A DNA stretch of 64,000 bases from Bacteroidales bacterium (lineage in GTDB: Bacteria > Bacteroidota > Bacteroidia > Bacteroidales > WCHB1-69): contig JAFXTE010000047.1 of assembly GCA_017525245.1 (NCBI GenBank), positions 1 to 64,000 of the forward strand, in the 5' to 3' direction. Under the pieces are notes generated by a model. That model had not been told where the DNA came from, ran no database searches, and was given only the letters and a program-made list of their open reading frames with translations. Shown here piece after piece: positions 50,103-59,796 of this stretch. Position numbers and translations under genes: made by a program. Position 1 is the first letter of the stretch. The number at the start of each line of letters is the position of its first letter.

Positions 50103-50648
50103 AATCCCTTCCCGATACGTCTCCCCCGTGCAAACCACCAAATCCGCACGGGAGCATTTCTCCTCCTGCGACATCTGCCGCGACATGCGCTCTCGGATGT
50201 CCGCTTCGGTCAGATGGGGATTCCGCGCCAAGATGCGTCTGATGCGCAATGCCTCCGGCGCGTCCGCGACAATGATTTTGTCGAAAGAGGAGATCAGATC
50301 ATACTCGAACAAGATGGCCGACTCCATCATCACCGCAGGCGTGTTCTGCTGCGCTGCCCAGCTTTCAAAGTCGCGCATCACAAACGGATGCACGAAACGG
50401 CTGAGCCGCTGCAGGAAATTCTCGTCCGCAAAAGACTTTGCCAACTCGTTCATGTCAAGCGTTTCATCGGGAAGCCACAACCGCTCATCAGGAAACGCTT
50501 GGCGCATTTCCCTCAAGAACTCAGGTTGGCGATAAAGCTTTTTCGCTTCCTCGTCGGCATAATACACCGGAATGCCCATGTCACGGAAATGGGCTGACAG
50601 GTAGGTCTTCCCCGTTCCTATCCCTCCGGTAAGCCCAATTTTAACCAT
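50085..50648 (-). CDS. coaE: Dephospho-CoA kinase CoaE
   Basis: 187 residues from the ATG at 50648. CoaE phosphorylates dephospho-CoA in the last step of coenzyme A synthesis. P-loop GLTGGIGTGKTYLS at residues 5-18, DEEAKKLYRQPEF and ESAILFEYDL follow. The last residues (GIVIHNS) and stop are encoded by the heptamer repeat of the empty RHS cassette, so the natural C-terminus was probably altered by the array. Two bases from the YbbR gene. Confidence 0.93.
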   Translation of the reverse strand: MVKIGLTGGIGTGKTYLSAHFRDMGIPVYYADEEAKKLYRQPEFLREMRQAFPDERLWLPDETLDMNELAKSFADENFLQRLSRFVHPFVMRDFESWAAQQNTPAVMMESAILFEYDLISSFDKIIVADAPEALRIRRILARNPHLTEADIRERMSRQMSQEEKCSRADLVVCTGETYREGIVIHNS

Positions 50649-50650
50649 TT

Positions 50651-51073
50651 TTAACGCAAATAGAATGTAATCACCTCTGGCGATGACACAGCCACCAGCT
50701 CCGGACCGAAATTGTGGGTGGAGAGGAAATCGCACATTTCCTTATTCGTAAAAGTGTAAACACTCACCTTATGTTTCGGTTTGATCAAATCACTGACGGA
50801 TATTGTCACCTCCTTGTCTTTCTTCGTGAAGGGTTTTGAAAGATAACGCAACCCTTTCTGATTGAAAGTCAACTCAATAACAGTATCCGATGCCGTCACG
50901 GACTTGCGGCCTTCTGGGAGATTGTCACAGACCAGCTTATACTCGTATGTCATTTTGTAATCTTTGGAGAAGGTGACAAGCACCCAGCACGATATGGAAA
51001 TCAGCAGGCACACCATAAACGCCAACGACGGCAATTTGACAGGGATTCTATGTTGCTTATTGTCTTCTGCCAT
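50651..51073 (-). CDS. YbbR-like domain protein
   Basis: 140 residues, one N-terminal membrane segment (about 17-36) followed by a single YbbR-like repeat region (TASDTVIELTFNQKGLRYL; VSDLIKPKHKVSVYTF). In this phylum a YbbR-like gene commonly lies between yajC and coaE. Bacillus YbbR regulates diadenylate cyclase, but no such link is evident here. Confidence 0.75.
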   Translation of the reverse strand: MAEDNKQHRIPVKLPSLAFMVCLLISISCWVLVTFSKDYKMTYEYKLVCDNLPEGRKSVTASDTVIELTFNQKGLRYLSKPFTKKDKEVTISVSDLIKPKHKVSVYTFTNKEMCDFLSTHNFGPELVAVSSPEVITFYLR

Positions 51074-51076
51074 TGT

Positions 51077-51448
51077 TTACTCGTTTTCCTTCTTCTCCTC
51101 CGCCTTGTTGTCGCTCTTGGATTGGTTCAGCGTGGCTTCGTTGAAAGAAATGGCGGCCTTATCCACTTCAATGCGGACATCGTGGGCAATCTCTATGGTG
51201 AAAGTGCTGTCCTTAATGTCGGTGATTTTGCCGTGAATACCACCAATAGTGACCACCTTGTCGCCTTTTTGAAGACTGTTGCGGGCCTCTTCGATTTTTT
51301 TCTGTTTCTTCTGTTGAGGACGAATCATGAAGAAATAGAAAACGAGAATCATCAACAGAATCATAATGAGCATAGAGGATCCGCCCCCTGCGCCTGACGG
51401 AGCAGCGGCGGGTGCCCCGTCTAATAAAGGAAATAAAATGTTCAGCAT
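51077..51448 (-). CDS. yajC: Preprotein translocase accessory subunit YajC
   Basis: 123 residues. One N-terminal membrane segment and the signature FFMIRPQQKKQKKIEEARNSLQKGDKVVTIGGIHGKI. YajC joins the SecDF complex at the Sec translocon. The acidic/lysine tail is typical. 3 bp from the YbbR gene. Confidence 0.95.
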   Translation of the reverse strand: MLNILFPLLDGAPAAAPSGAGGGSSMLIMILLMILVFYFFMIRPQQKKQKKIEEARNSLQKGDKVVTIGGIHGKITDIKDSTFTIEIAHDVRIEVDKAAISFNEATLNQSKSDNKAEEKKENE

Positions 51449-51516
51449 ACGTTTGTTTTTTTGTTGAATTGTTTTATTTACGATTTACGATCAGGTTTCA
51501 ATTCACTGATCACTGT

Positions 51517-51987
51517 TCACTTACTTGACGACACATTTGCAGTGATGGTCAGGATGGTTTCCACAGGATAGGTATTAGCCCCAACCAGAATTCTTTTTTC
51601 CACATAACCTTTCTGCCCCTTGGAGTCGAAAGTCACAATTATCTCATCACCTTCGCCCGGACGAATAGGAGCTTTGGGCGGCTGCGAGGTGGTGCAACCG
51701 CATGTTGCCTCAGAGGAATAGATGATCAGGTTGGACTTTCCCGTGTTCTTAAACTTGAACGAATATGTCAGCCGTTCACCTTCAATCACGTCCCCAAAGT
51801 CATACGTTTTGGTTTCAAACTCGATAACTGGTAACTTTTCGGCATCTTTGACCGACATTCCTTCGGCTGTTTGCGGATTATGCACGTCTTTTACAGAAAA
51901 ATCACCTTCCTTGGCGGGCTTCTGATGACACCCGCCAAACATCATCCCAATGGACAATAACACTGCAATTATCGTGATCTTATTCAT
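51517..51987 (-). CDS. DUF1573 lipoprotein
   Basis: 156 residues from the ATG at 51987 (MNKITII); longer readings begin in the heptamer repeat. Lipobox MFGGC, then a DUF1573 immunoglobulin-like domain: YDFGDVIEGERLTYSFKFKN and CGCTTSQPPKAPIRPGE. Cell-surface or periplasmic lipoprotein of unknown role, commonly found upstream of yajC in this phylum. Confidence 0.88.
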   Translation of the reverse strand: MNKITIIAVLLSIGMMFGGCHQKPAKEGDFSVKDVHNPQTAEGMSVKDAEKLPVIEFETKTYDFGDVIEGERLTYSFKFKNTGKSNLIIYSSEATCGCTTSQPPKAPIRPGEGDEIIVTFDSKGQKGYVEKRILVGANTYPVETILTITANVSSSK

Positions 51988-52022
51988 CATTCTACATTCT
52001 ACATTCTTCATTCTACATTCTT
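51988..52022. repeat. Heptamer tandem repeat (CATTCTA x5)
   Basis: Five 7-base units, CATTCTA or CATTCTT, between nusB and the DUF1573 gene. The same word is at 59757-59796. Confidence 0.9.
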
Positions 52023-52968
52023 AATTCTGATACAGTCCCCGCCCCGTCTTCACAATGCGTCCGTTGTCACGCAAATCCACAATCAGTCGGTCGAGAATGC
52101 CGTTGACGAACACTTTGCTCTTGTCGGAGCTGTACCACTTGGCCAATTCAATGTACTCGTTCAGCGTCACTTTGATGGGTATCTGGGGGAACTCAAGCAG
52201 CTCGACCAACGCCATCTGCATCAACAGCATATCAAGGTTGATGACCCGCTCCAACTCCCAATTCTGCAGTTTCCCTTCTATCATTTGCGTGTATTCCGCC
52301 GCATGTTCAATGGTTTTGCGGAAGAGCTGTTTGCAGAAAAGTTCGTCCTCGTTACTTTTATACAAAGAGTCAATTCTGCATTCATCGCCTTTAGATTCCT
52401 TGAATTCCTTAACGTTCTGATAAAACATCATCATCGCTTCATCATAGTCGTCAATCCAGTGCGTGTTTTTTTCACCAAGAAACCAATGCAACAAGTCATT
52501 TCCGGCGAAAACCTTCTCAATCACTGTCAGCACAAACTTTTTGTCCTCCTGATAATCATTCTCCCGTCCCGACATATAAACCTCATATTCAGGCAATTGC
52601 TCAATTTCGCGGAACAATTTGGCAATCAAGTCTTTCTCATCTTCCCATTTAATATGGTATTTCGGCCAGAGATGCACCAATTCCTTGTTGTTTTCGATTT
52701 GCCCGATCACCATGTTATTCACGAATTTGGTATTGGGATTCAAATCCTCATCCGTAGGGTTGAACTTTTCCTTCAGACTGTCCAGTTTTTTTGTCCGGTA
52801 GAAGGCAATCTCCGGCAACAACGCAAAAAGCCACAAAAAAAGCTCGTAGCAGCCTCGGACGGACTTCAACAAATCAGCCTCTGCAACCATTATATTCGCC
52901 TTAGGATTAGCATTATACGCATATAACGCCTGCATGGTCTTGATTCTCAAAAAACGCCTACTAACCAT
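52021..52968 (-). CDS. nusB: Transcription antitermination factor NusB (long Bacteroidota form)
   Basis: 315 residues, about twice the usual NusB because of an N-terminal and middle extension typical of this phylum. The C-terminal part carries the NusB helices (NLDMLLMQMALVELLEFPQIPIKVTLNEYIELAKWYS ... FVNGILDRL). NusB with NusE binds boxA RNA in rRNA transcripts. Confidence 0.92.
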   Translation of the reverse strand: MVSRRFLRIKTMQALYAYNANPKANIMVAEADLLKSVRGCYELFLWLFALLPEIAFYRTKKLDSLKEKFNPTDEDLNPNTKFVNNMVIGQIENNKELVHLWPKYHIKWEDEKDLIAKLFREIEQLPEYEVYMSGRENDYQEDKKFVLTVIEKVFAGNDLLHWFLGEKNTHWIDDYDEAMMMFYQNVKEFKESKGDECRIDSLYKSNEDELFCKQLFRKTIEHAAEYTQMIEGKLQNWELERVINLDMLLMQMALVELLEFPQIPIKVTLNEYIELAKWYSSDKSKVFVNGILDRLIVDLRDNGRIVKTGRGLYQN

Positions 52969-52996
52969 ATTGTTCGGGATTTATAAGTGAAGCACA

Positions 52997-53944
52997 TTAT
53001 TTCAACGTGAAGAAGCATTCTCCAAGGAACTGGTCGTCGGTGTAAACCTGAACGCTGTATTGTCCTTTGATAGCTTTGTCATCGGACATTAAATCCCAAT
53101 TCAAATCAATGTTTTCAGCCTTGTTATTGTAATTCACCACCGTTTTGCACGAATACTGCAGCCGCTGGCCGTTATGCACGAACGAATAGGTATCGCCCGA
53201 TCCCATGGTCAGCACCTTCCCGGTTTCCGGAATGGCAATACGGCAGTAGATGTTCACGGGACCCGGCTCAATCAAGGAGTTTTCACCCAACATCAAGGTC
53301 GTCTTGATCCGTTTCACCTTGCTGGCTTTTTCGGTCGGTTCCTCCGTGCCTTTGTTGCGCACCAAATAACCTGCGCTCTTGATATTGTAGGCCTTGAACG
53401 TGGCGGCATTGCTGATCTTCTGAGACAAATCCTCGTTGGATTTCTGAATATTGCGGGTCACCTCGCGTTCTTGCTCCAATGTAGCGCGAACCTGCTGGTT
53501 TTCCTCCTTCAAGGCTTGGTTCTCCTGATAGAGCTTGTCCATCTCCTGAACATACTCCTGTGAGATGTTCTGCAGACGAGCCAGTTGTTTCTTGATGCGG
53601 TTATAATCCGCCTGAGAGTTAATCAGCTTTTCAATCTCCGCAGCACCAGCCATGATGATACTGTCCTTTTCGCTCAGCTGCTCGGAAAGCTCACCATATT
53701 GCTCTTTAATGCGTTCGTGCTCAGCCAAAAGAGCATCCAACTCGCTTTGCAACTCCACATTTTTCGTCTCCACTTCTGTATATACCTTGTTCATTGTCGG
53801 TTTGGCGAAGCGAGCGAAATAAATCGTGGTGCAAAGGAAAATACCCGCCAGAGCGCCTAAAATAATCACCCATTTCTTCAGCGGATTTTCCTGATTTGCA
53901 TTCTGACTTTGTCCTCCGTAATTCATTGAATTTGTCGTTTCCAT
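52997..53944 (-). CDS. Membrane-anchored coiled-coil protein of unknown function
   Basis: 315 residues: a short N-terminus rich in Asn and Gln, one membrane segment (about 25-46), a long coiled coil (about 55-185) and a C-terminal beta-rich domain (about 195-315; GPVNIYCRIAIPETGKVLTMGSG). The layout suggests an envelope scaffold. Between nusB and an alkaline phosphatase; no family recognised. Confidence 0.7.
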   Translation of the reverse strand: METTNSMNYGGQSQNANQENPLKKWVIILGALAGIFLCTTIYFARFAKPTMNKVYTEVETKNVELQSELDALLAEHERIKEQYGELSEQLSEKDSIIMAGAAEIEKLINSQADYNRIKKQLARLQNISQEYVQEMDKLYQENQALKEENQQVRATLEQEREVTRNIQKSNEDLSQKISNAATFKAYNIKSAGYLVRNKGTEEPTEKASKVKRIKTTLMLGENSLIEPGPVNIYCRIAIPETGKVLTMGSGDTYSFVHNGQRLQYSCKTVVNYNNKAENIDLNWDLMSDDKAIKGQYSVQVYTDDQFLGECFFTLK

Positions 53945-54009
53945 TTTATACTTTTTACTAATTCGAACGTTGTTAACGCTTTTTTCTTAAAAAAATTTTA
54001 TTCCTGACT

Positions 54010-55656
54010 TTATTTTAATTCTATATAAAACCTCAAATCTTTGGGCAAATAAAACGTTTTGTTTTTGTCCATATAGACGATGACCGATTCAAGGTTGACT
54101 TTTTTACTGTTGATGGTGAAATAGTTTTCATAACTGTCCGCCACCAGCACATTCCTCTTGTTTTTGACCGTCAGGCGATAATGGTATTTGTCTAAGCTAT
54201 CAATTTTCATGTCATAGCCTTCAAAAACCTGATGATGGTCGGCGTAGATATCCTCCGTCAGCTGCTTCATCTCGCCGCTCAACCCCATCTGACGGCAAAG
54301 GTAGTTGAAAACGTCAATATTCGTGGGAACACCTTTAAGCACATCATTTTGCGGATGATATACAGCTAAAAAGACATTCTCAACGGTATGTCCGAAGGTG
54401 GTGAAGCCAAAGTACGTGCGGTTGTAAAGCACCTGGCTGAGCATCTTGCACATCGAGAGATTGCCTTTGCGCTCTTCCTTCGGAACAGAGGATTTCTCGT
54501 AGTCTTTGGCTGTGGTAAGATAGGTAATTTCAGCAGGTTGCGGGATGAAACCGAAATAGGTCTCAAACAGTTGCGGCCATTCGGTGGTGTCGGCAGCTTT
54601 GAGTTTCTCGCCCATCGTCCAGTTGGAGAGCTGGTAGTTGTCAATAGGGCTCATCAGTTGTTTCAGTGACAGTTTGTCGTATCCGTCGCGGCTGGCTTTC
54701 GGGTTACCGAGAGTGACCGCACCGGTGCCGTGGTCGGGAAGAATCACCACGACCGTCTCGCCGTTCTTTTTCGCGAAATCCAGTGCCACACCGCACGCCT
54801 TGTCGAACTCAATAAACTCGATGATGGCGTTTTTGGCATCATTGTCGTGGGCAGCCCAATCAACTTTACTACCCTCCACCATCAGGAAAAACCCATCCTC
54901 ATCTTTGGAAAGCAACTCGATGGCTTTTTGTGTCATTTCGGCTAATGATGGCATTTTCTGTTTGTCTGCTTCCAGCCAGTAAGGCATGGAGGTTTCGCCG
55001 AAAAGAGCCCAGACTGGGGTTTTGTTACACTTTCTGAAACCCTGTATATCATCCAAATATACATTGTAACCGGTCTCTTTCAGGTCGTTTTGAAGTTTCT
55101 CGGAGAGATATTTCACACCGCCGCCCATTACCACATCCAGATGGTTATGAGCCATTTGCGGGGCAATCATACCATATTTGCTGCGTTTGTATGTGTGCGC
55201 GGAGCAGTCGGCAGGAGTGGCGTGAGGAAACTCGCAGGTAAAAACGAGACCCGTGGATTTATGCTGCAGGATTTTGGCTGCTTCCAACACTGTGGCCAAC
55301 GGCTGGTAAGCGCGGGCAGCATCCACCGGCACCAAATCGTGGTCGGTGGCCACGGGGTAAGTGGAGATGAATCCCGTTTGCGACGGTTGGCCGGAAACGT
55401 AACAGGACGTGGTGGGGGCCGAGTCGCCTATTGGGGCATCGGACGAATGCGTACGCACAAGACCGCAAATGTAAGGGTCGATATTCAAGGTGGTTTGGGT
55501 GGGATCCTGATAGGTTTGGTACCAGCGCGCTGCGGAGAGCAGGCTTGTGGAGGTGCCATCAGGAATCATGAGAATCACATTTTTGACAGGTTTAGGTTGT
55601 GCCATCGCACACAACAACGTGATACTCAGCAGACTATAAAGAACGTAACGTTTCAT
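54010..55656 (-). CDS. Alkaline phosphatase
   Basis: 548 residues from the ATG at 55656, since an ATG at 55680 overlaps the -7 box. Signal peptide ending CAMAQ. PhoA-like fold: metal Asp in NVILMIPDGTS, nucleophile region GDSAPTTSCYVSG, metal site VEGSKVDWAAHDNDA and VVVILPDHGTG. Hydrolyses phosphate monoesters in the periplasm. No PHO-box-like operator was sought. Confidence 0.9.
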   Translation of the reverse strand: MKRYVLYSLLSITLLCAMAQPKPVKNVILMIPDGTSTSLLSAARWYQTYQDPTQTTLNIDPYICGLVRTHSSDAPIGDSAPTTSCYVSGQPSQTGFISTYPVATDHDLVPVDAARAYQPLATVLEAAKILQHKSTGLVFTCEFPHATPADCSAHTYKRSKYGMIAPQMAHNHLDVVMGGGVKYLSEKLQNDLKETGYNVYLDDIQGFRKCNKTPVWALFGETSMPYWLEADKQKMPSLAEMTQKAIELLSKDEDGFFLMVEGSKVDWAAHDNDAKNAIIEFIEFDKACGVALDFAKKNGETVVVILPDHGTGAVTLGNPKASRDGYDKLSLKQLMSPIDNYQLSNWTMGEKLKAADTTEWPQLFETYFGFIPQPAEITYLTTAKDYEKSSVPKEERKGNLSMCKMLSQVLYNRTYFGFTTFGHTVENVFLAVYHPQNDVLKGVPTNIDVFNYLCRQMGLSGEMKQLTEDIYADHHQVFEGYDMKIDSLDKYHYRLTVKNKRNVLVADSYENYFTINSKKVNLESVIVYMDKNKTFYLPKDLRFYIELK

Positions 55657-55677
55657 TCGGGTATGATTTTGAAACGG

Positions 55678-55685
55678 CAAAGATA
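55678..55685 (-). promoter_or_regulatory. -7 box of the alkaline phosphatase gene
   Basis: TATCTTTG on the minus strand, 21 bp before the ATG at 55656. Confidence 0.5.
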
Positions 55686-55735
55686 TGTTTTTTTTGCTAA
55701 TGTTGAGCAGATTATTGCAAACAAACTATGAGAAA

Positions 55736-56800
55736 TTACCGCGTTTCCGTCAGCTGTGCGGCAGCGGCGTAGGGCGAAATCTGCTTTGACTGGATAAGCG
55801 GAAGCAGTGCCTCGATTTTCGTCTGTGTGGATTCGTTGTTATAGAATCGGTTATGTAAGGTGTATTCTATCCAATGATAGAAAATATTGATTAGTTGTTC
55901 GTTACGGGTTCTTTCAAAGCTGCCGTTCCCTTTGGTGAGCGTAACGAAATCCTGAATAATCTGCCATACCTTGTCCAACGCGAACCCTTCCCGAGCGGAA
56001 CAGACCTCAACAGGCACGTCCCAGCCGTTGTCACTTTTCGGGAAAAGCTTCAGTGCCGCGCGGTATTGCGATGCCGCACCTTTCGCCTTGGGCAGATTGT
56101 CGCCATCAGCCTTGTTAATCACCAAAGCATCAGCCATTTCCATGATACCGCGTTTGATACCCTGCAGCTCGTCACCGGCACCCGCCAACATTAGCAAGAG
56201 GAAGAAATCGACCATGGACTTGACCACTGTCTCCGACTGCCCCACCCCGACCGTTTCCACAATGATAATGTCGAAGCCGGCAGCCTCACACAGGATGATG
56301 GACTCGCGGGTCTTGCGGGCCACACCGCCCAACGCGGATCCCGACGGCGAAGGCCGGATGAACGCGTTCGGATCGACGGAAAGCGTCTCCATGCGTGTTT
56401 TGTCGCCCAAAATGCTGCCTTTGGTGCGTTCACTCGACGGGTCTATGGCTAAAACCGCCAATTTATGCCCTTGAGCGGTCAGCATTCCGCCAAACGACTC
56501 GATGAACGTACTTTTGCCCACACCCGGAACACCCGTGATACCGATGCGCAACGAGTTCCCCGAATGCGGAAGACAACGTTCGATAATTGTCTGGGCTATC
56601 GCAATATGCGCAGGATTCTCGCTCTCAATCATGGTGATGGCACGGCTGAGGATGGTACGATCGCCGTCCAAAATCCCTTTCACGTAATCGTCCACGGTCA
56701 ACTCGGCTTTCTTGCGCCGTTTGAAATTCGGATTCACCTGCATGGGCTGTTCCACGCCCGCGCGTTCCGTCAATGCCGATTCGTAATAGGGATTTGCCAT
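55736..56800 (-). CDS. meaB: Methylmalonyl-CoA mutase-associated GTPase MeaB
   Basis: 354 residues. MeaB is a G3E GTPase that loads and protects the B12 cofactor of methylmalonyl-CoA mutase, so the host probably uses the succinate-propionate route. P-loop GVPGVGKSTFIE, IDPSSERTKGSILGDKTRM, ETVGVGQSE and NKADGDN are all present. It starts 2 bases after lon; the mutase itself is not in the window. Confidence 0.93.
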   Translation of the reverse strand: MANPYYESALTERAGVEQPMQVNPNFKRRKKAELTVDDYVKGILDGDRTILSRAITMIESENPAHIAIAQTIIERCLPHSGNSLRIGITGVPGVGKSTFIESFGGMLTAQGHKLAVLAIDPSSERTKGSILGDKTRMETLSVDPNAFIRPSPSGSALGGVARKTRESIILCEAAGFDIIIVETVGVGQSETVVKSMVDFFLLLMLAGAGDELQGIKRGIMEMADALVINKADGDNLPKAKGAASQYRAALKLFPKSDNGWDVPVEVCSAREGFALDKVWQIIQDFVTLTKGNGSFERTRNEQLINIFYHWIEYTLHNRFYNNESTQTKIEALLPLIQSKQISPYAAAAQLTETR

Positions 56801-56801
56801 C

Positions 56802-59225
56802 TTATTTCCAATTAAAATTGAACTTAACAGCCTCTTTCATTGACTCAAAATAGTGGAAACGCATACCTTCGATGAAATTTTCTTTGATGTCGTCAATATC
56901 TTTCTTGTTCTCCTTGGACATCACTATGTCGAAAATGCCGCAGCGTTTGGCCGCGAGAATCTTCTCTTTGATACCGCCCACGGGCAGCAATTTGCCACGC
57001 AGGGTAATTTCGCCAGTCATGGCAATCTTCTCGCGCACAGGCGTTTGGGTATATGCGGAGACTAATGCCGTGAGAATGGTAATGCCTGCCGAGGGACCGT
57101 CTTTCGGAGTCGCACCTTCAGGTACATGAATGTGTACCTTTTTCGTGTTAAAGTTCTCAGAGTCAATGCCATAGTCCTGGGCATGTGCCTTCAGATACTC
57201 AAAGGCGATGGTGGCCGACTCTTTCATCACGTCGCCGAGGTTTCCGGTCAACGTCATCTCGCCTTTTCCGGTGCTCGTAAGCGCCTCCACGAAAAGGATT
57301 TCGCCGCCCACTGCCGTCCATGCCAAACCCGTGGCCACACCAAAGACATCCTTGTCAAGGGCCTTCTCCATCTGGAAAATCGGGGAGCCGAGAATCTCTT
57401 TCAATTCGTCAGGGCTGACGGTCGGATTCATGGAACCTTCTTGTACCAACTGGGCAGCACGTTTGCGGATAATCTTGGCGATGGTGCGTTCCAGGTTACG
57501 CACACCCGACTCGCGGGTATAATCACTGATGACCGCTTTCACCGTCTCTTCGGGAATAGTCAGTTGTTCCGAAGTCAATCCGTTGTCCGTCAACTGTTTC
57601 GGGATAAGATGCTTCATCGCGATGGCTAACTTCTCCTCCGCTAAATAGCCGGGAATGTCAATAATTTCCATACGGTCGAGCAGGGCGGGATGGATGTTGT
57701 TGAGGTTGTTGGCAGTGGCGATGAAGAGCACTTTGGAAAGGTCGAACGGCGTTTCGAGGTAGTTGTCGTTGAAGGTGCTGTTCTGTTCGGGATCCATCAC
57801 TTCCAACAAGGCCGCCGACGGGTCGCCATTGACGCCCATTCCAGACACCTTGTCGATTTCGTCCAGCACGAAAACGGGGTTGGCGTAGCCCACCTTGCGC
57901 ATATTCTGGATGATGCGGCCGGGCATGGCACCGATGTAGGTCTTGCGGTGGCCGCGGATCTCCGCCTCGTCATGAACGCCACCGAGGGAGATGCGGACAT
58001 ATTTTCTGCCGATTGATTCTGCAATGGAGCGGCCGAGCGAGGTCTTACCCACGCCTGGAGGCCCCGCCAGACAAAGAATCGGGGATTTCATATCGCCCTT
58101 CAGCTTCAAAACTGCCAAATACTCTATAATACGCTCTTTCACTTTCTCCAAACCATAGTGGTCTTTGTCAAGAATCTCGCGGGTCTTTTTCAGATCGAAA
58201 TTGTCCTCGCTATATTCGTTCCACGGCAGATCCAAGAGCAGCTCCAAATAGTTGAGTTGCACGGAGTAATCCGGCGACATGTAATTGGTGCGCTGCAGTT
58301 TCTTGAACTCCTTTTCAAAAAGGTCGGCGGTCTCCTGATCCCACTTTTTCTTGGCAGCACGTTCGCGCAGCTCGTCAAAATCTTTTTCGGTGGAAGGTCC
58401 GCCTAATTCCTCCTGAATGGTCTTCATCTGCTGATTCAGGATATATTCGCGTTGCTGCTTCTCCAATTCTTGATGGGATTTAGTATGGATCTGGTGCTTG
58501 ATTTCCACCACCTGCAGCTCGTGCGACAAGAAAGAAAGCACCTTGTCGGCGCGAAGCATGATGTTTTGTGTTTCCAGAACATCCTGTTTTTCCTCCACCG
58601 TAAGGGAGAGGTTGGAAATGATGAAATTGAGCAGGAAGGTGTTGCTCTCGATGTTGTTCACCGCAGCCATGGCGTCGCGGGGAGTGCCGGGAGTCAGCTG
58701 CATGATGTTGCTCATCGTTTCCCGAATCATCATCATCTTTGCCTTGAACTCCTCTGTGTCAGTCACTTTCGGATCCAAATCATTGGTCGGGAAAGGAAGG
58801 GTATTGCACCTGTAGTACGGGCGCGAATGCACGACTTTGCCCACTTCGAAAATCTTGATGCCTTGCACGACCATCATGACATTGCCGTCAGGAATGTTGA
58901 GGGTCTTGAGGATGCGGGCGATGGTGCCCACACGGTACATATCCTTGATGGTGGGATCCTCAATACTGTTGTCGCGCTGGGCGACCACTCCGATAGGTTC
59001 GTCGCTATTGGAGCAGTCTTTCGCCAATCTCAGCGACTTTTCGCGCCCCACCGTAATCGGGATGACCATACCCGGGAAGAGCACGGTGTTTCGCAACGGA
59101 AGAAGGGCCACTTCATCGGGTACATATTCCTCGCTGAGCTTGATTTCGTCATCGACCGAAAGGATGGGGATGACATTTGACTCGCCATTCAGAAAACCAC
59201 CTGCAGCAAATATATCTTTTATCAT
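56802..59225 (-). CDS. lon: ATP-dependent protease Lon
   Basis: 807 residues. Lon degrades misfolded and regulatory proteins in the cytoplasm. An N-terminal substrate-binding domain (about 35-240), coiled coil, AAA+ domain (Walker [14 protein letters not shown], Walker [11 protein letters not shown]) and the C-terminal peptidase domain with Ser in [10 protein letters not shown] and Lys in [14 protein letters not shown]. Probable start ATG 59225; 2 bases separate its end from meaB. Confidence 0.96.
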   Translation of the reverse strand: MIKDIFAAGGFLNGESNVIPILSVDDEIKLSEEYVPDEVALLPLRNTVLFPGMVIPITVGREKSLRLAKDCSNSDEPIGVVAQRDNSIEDPTIKDMYRVGTIARILKTLNIPDGNVMMVVQGIKIFEVGKVVHSRPYYRCNTLPFPTNDLDPKVTDTEEFKAKMMMIRETMSNIMQLTPGTPRDAMAAVNNIESNTFLLNFIISNLSLTVEEKQDVLETQNIMLRADKVLSFLSHELQVVEIKHQIHTKSHQELEKQQREYILNQQMKTIQEELGGPSTEKDFDELRERAAKKKWDQETADLFEKEFKKLQRTNYMSPDYSVQLNYLELLLDLPWNEYSEDNFDLKKTREILDKDHYGLEKVKERIIEYLAVLKLKGDMKSPILCLAGPPGVGKTSLGRSIAESIGRKYVRISLGGVHDEAEIRGHRKTYIGAMPGRIIQNMRKVGYANPVFVLDEIDKVSGMGVNGDPSAALLEVMDPEQNSTFNDNYLETPFDLSKVLFIATANNLNNIHPALLDRMEIIDIPGYLAEEKLAIAMKHLIPKQLTDNGLTSEQLTIPEETVKAVISDYTRESGVRNLERTIAKIIRKRAAQLVQEGSMNPTVSPDELKEILGSPIFQMEKALDKDVFGVATGLAWTAVGGEILFVEALTSTGKGEMTLTGNLGDVMKESATIAFEYLKAHAQDYGIDSENFNTKKVHIHVPEGATPKDGPSAGITILTALVSAYTQTPVREKIAMTGEITLRGKLLPVGGIKEKILAAKRCGIFDIVMSKENKKDIDDIKENFIEGMRFHYFESMKEAVKFNFNWK

Positions 59226-59240
59226 TTCAATAGGTTACCA

Positions 59241-59287
59241 TAAAAAAACTGACCTTTTTCGGGTTACAAAAAAGGTCAGCAAAAGTA
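59241..59287 (-). terminator. Terminator hairpin after rpmE2 overlapping a lon promoter
   Basis: Stem CTGACC-TTTTT / AAAAAGGTCAG (59249-59279) followed on the minus strand by seven T. A TACTTTTG -7 box (59280-59287) lies just before it, so a transcript from this box would begin within or just before the 5' arm and could miss part of the stem. Confidence 0.7.
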
Positions 59288-59300
59288 CAAAATAAACGGA

Positions 59301-59570
59301 TTATTTCGTTTTGCCTGCTTCAAAATGGCGGGCATATTTGTTGCGGAATTTATCCACACGACCGGCGGTGTCAACCAGTTTCATTTTGCCGGTGAAGAAG
59401 GGGTGGGAGGTGCTGGAAATCTCCAATTTCACGAGCGGATATTCATTTCCGTCTTCCCACACAATCGTGTCTTTCGTGTTGACCGTTGACTTCGTCAGGA
59501 ACGCATAATCATTTGACATGTCCTTGAAAACCACGGTTCTGTACTCTTTAGGATGGATGTCTTTTTTCAT
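59301..59570 (-). CDS. rpmE2: Type B ribosomal protein L31
   Basis: 89 residues from the ATG at 59570 ([11 protein letters not shown]), chosen over 59594 because all relatives begin there. Type B L31 lacks the zinc-binding cysteines, as here; it often replaces the zinc form under zinc limitation. A -7 box (TATTTTTG, minus strand, 59609-59616) lies 38 bp upstream. Confidence 0.95.
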   Translation of the reverse strand: MKKDIHPKEYRTVVFKDMSNDYAFLTKSTVNTKDTIVWEDGNEYPLVKLEISSTSHPFFTGKMKLVDTAGRVDKFRNKYARHFEAGKTK

Positions 59571-59608
59571 AATATCACTATATTTTTTTGTCATTACAAA
59601 TTGGGCGG

Positions 59609-59616
59609 CAAAAATA
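59609..59616 (-). promoter_or_regulatory. -7 box of rpmE2
   Basis: TATTTTTG on the minus strand, 38 bp before the rpmE2 ATG. Confidence 0.45.
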
Positions 59617-59701
59617 CACTTTTTTTAATATCAAACGTGCGGTGTTGATTTTTTTTACCAAAGTAATGCAATCAATTATCCGTCAACAACTTGCAACAAA
59701 T

Positions 59702-59796
59702 GGATAATTGATAATGGATAATTGATAATTGTTGGGATAGTAGTTACCTCTCCCTCATTCTACATTCTACATTCTACATTCTACATTCTACATTCA
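59702..59796. repeat. Two tandem repeat blocks (GGATAATTGATAAT x2; CATTCTA x5)
   Basis: A 14-bp unit repeated twice at 59702-59729, and five CATTCTA units plus a partial at 59757-59796 abutting the ruvB stop. The 59595-59793 gap otherwise holds only the rpmE2 promoter. Confidence 0.88.
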
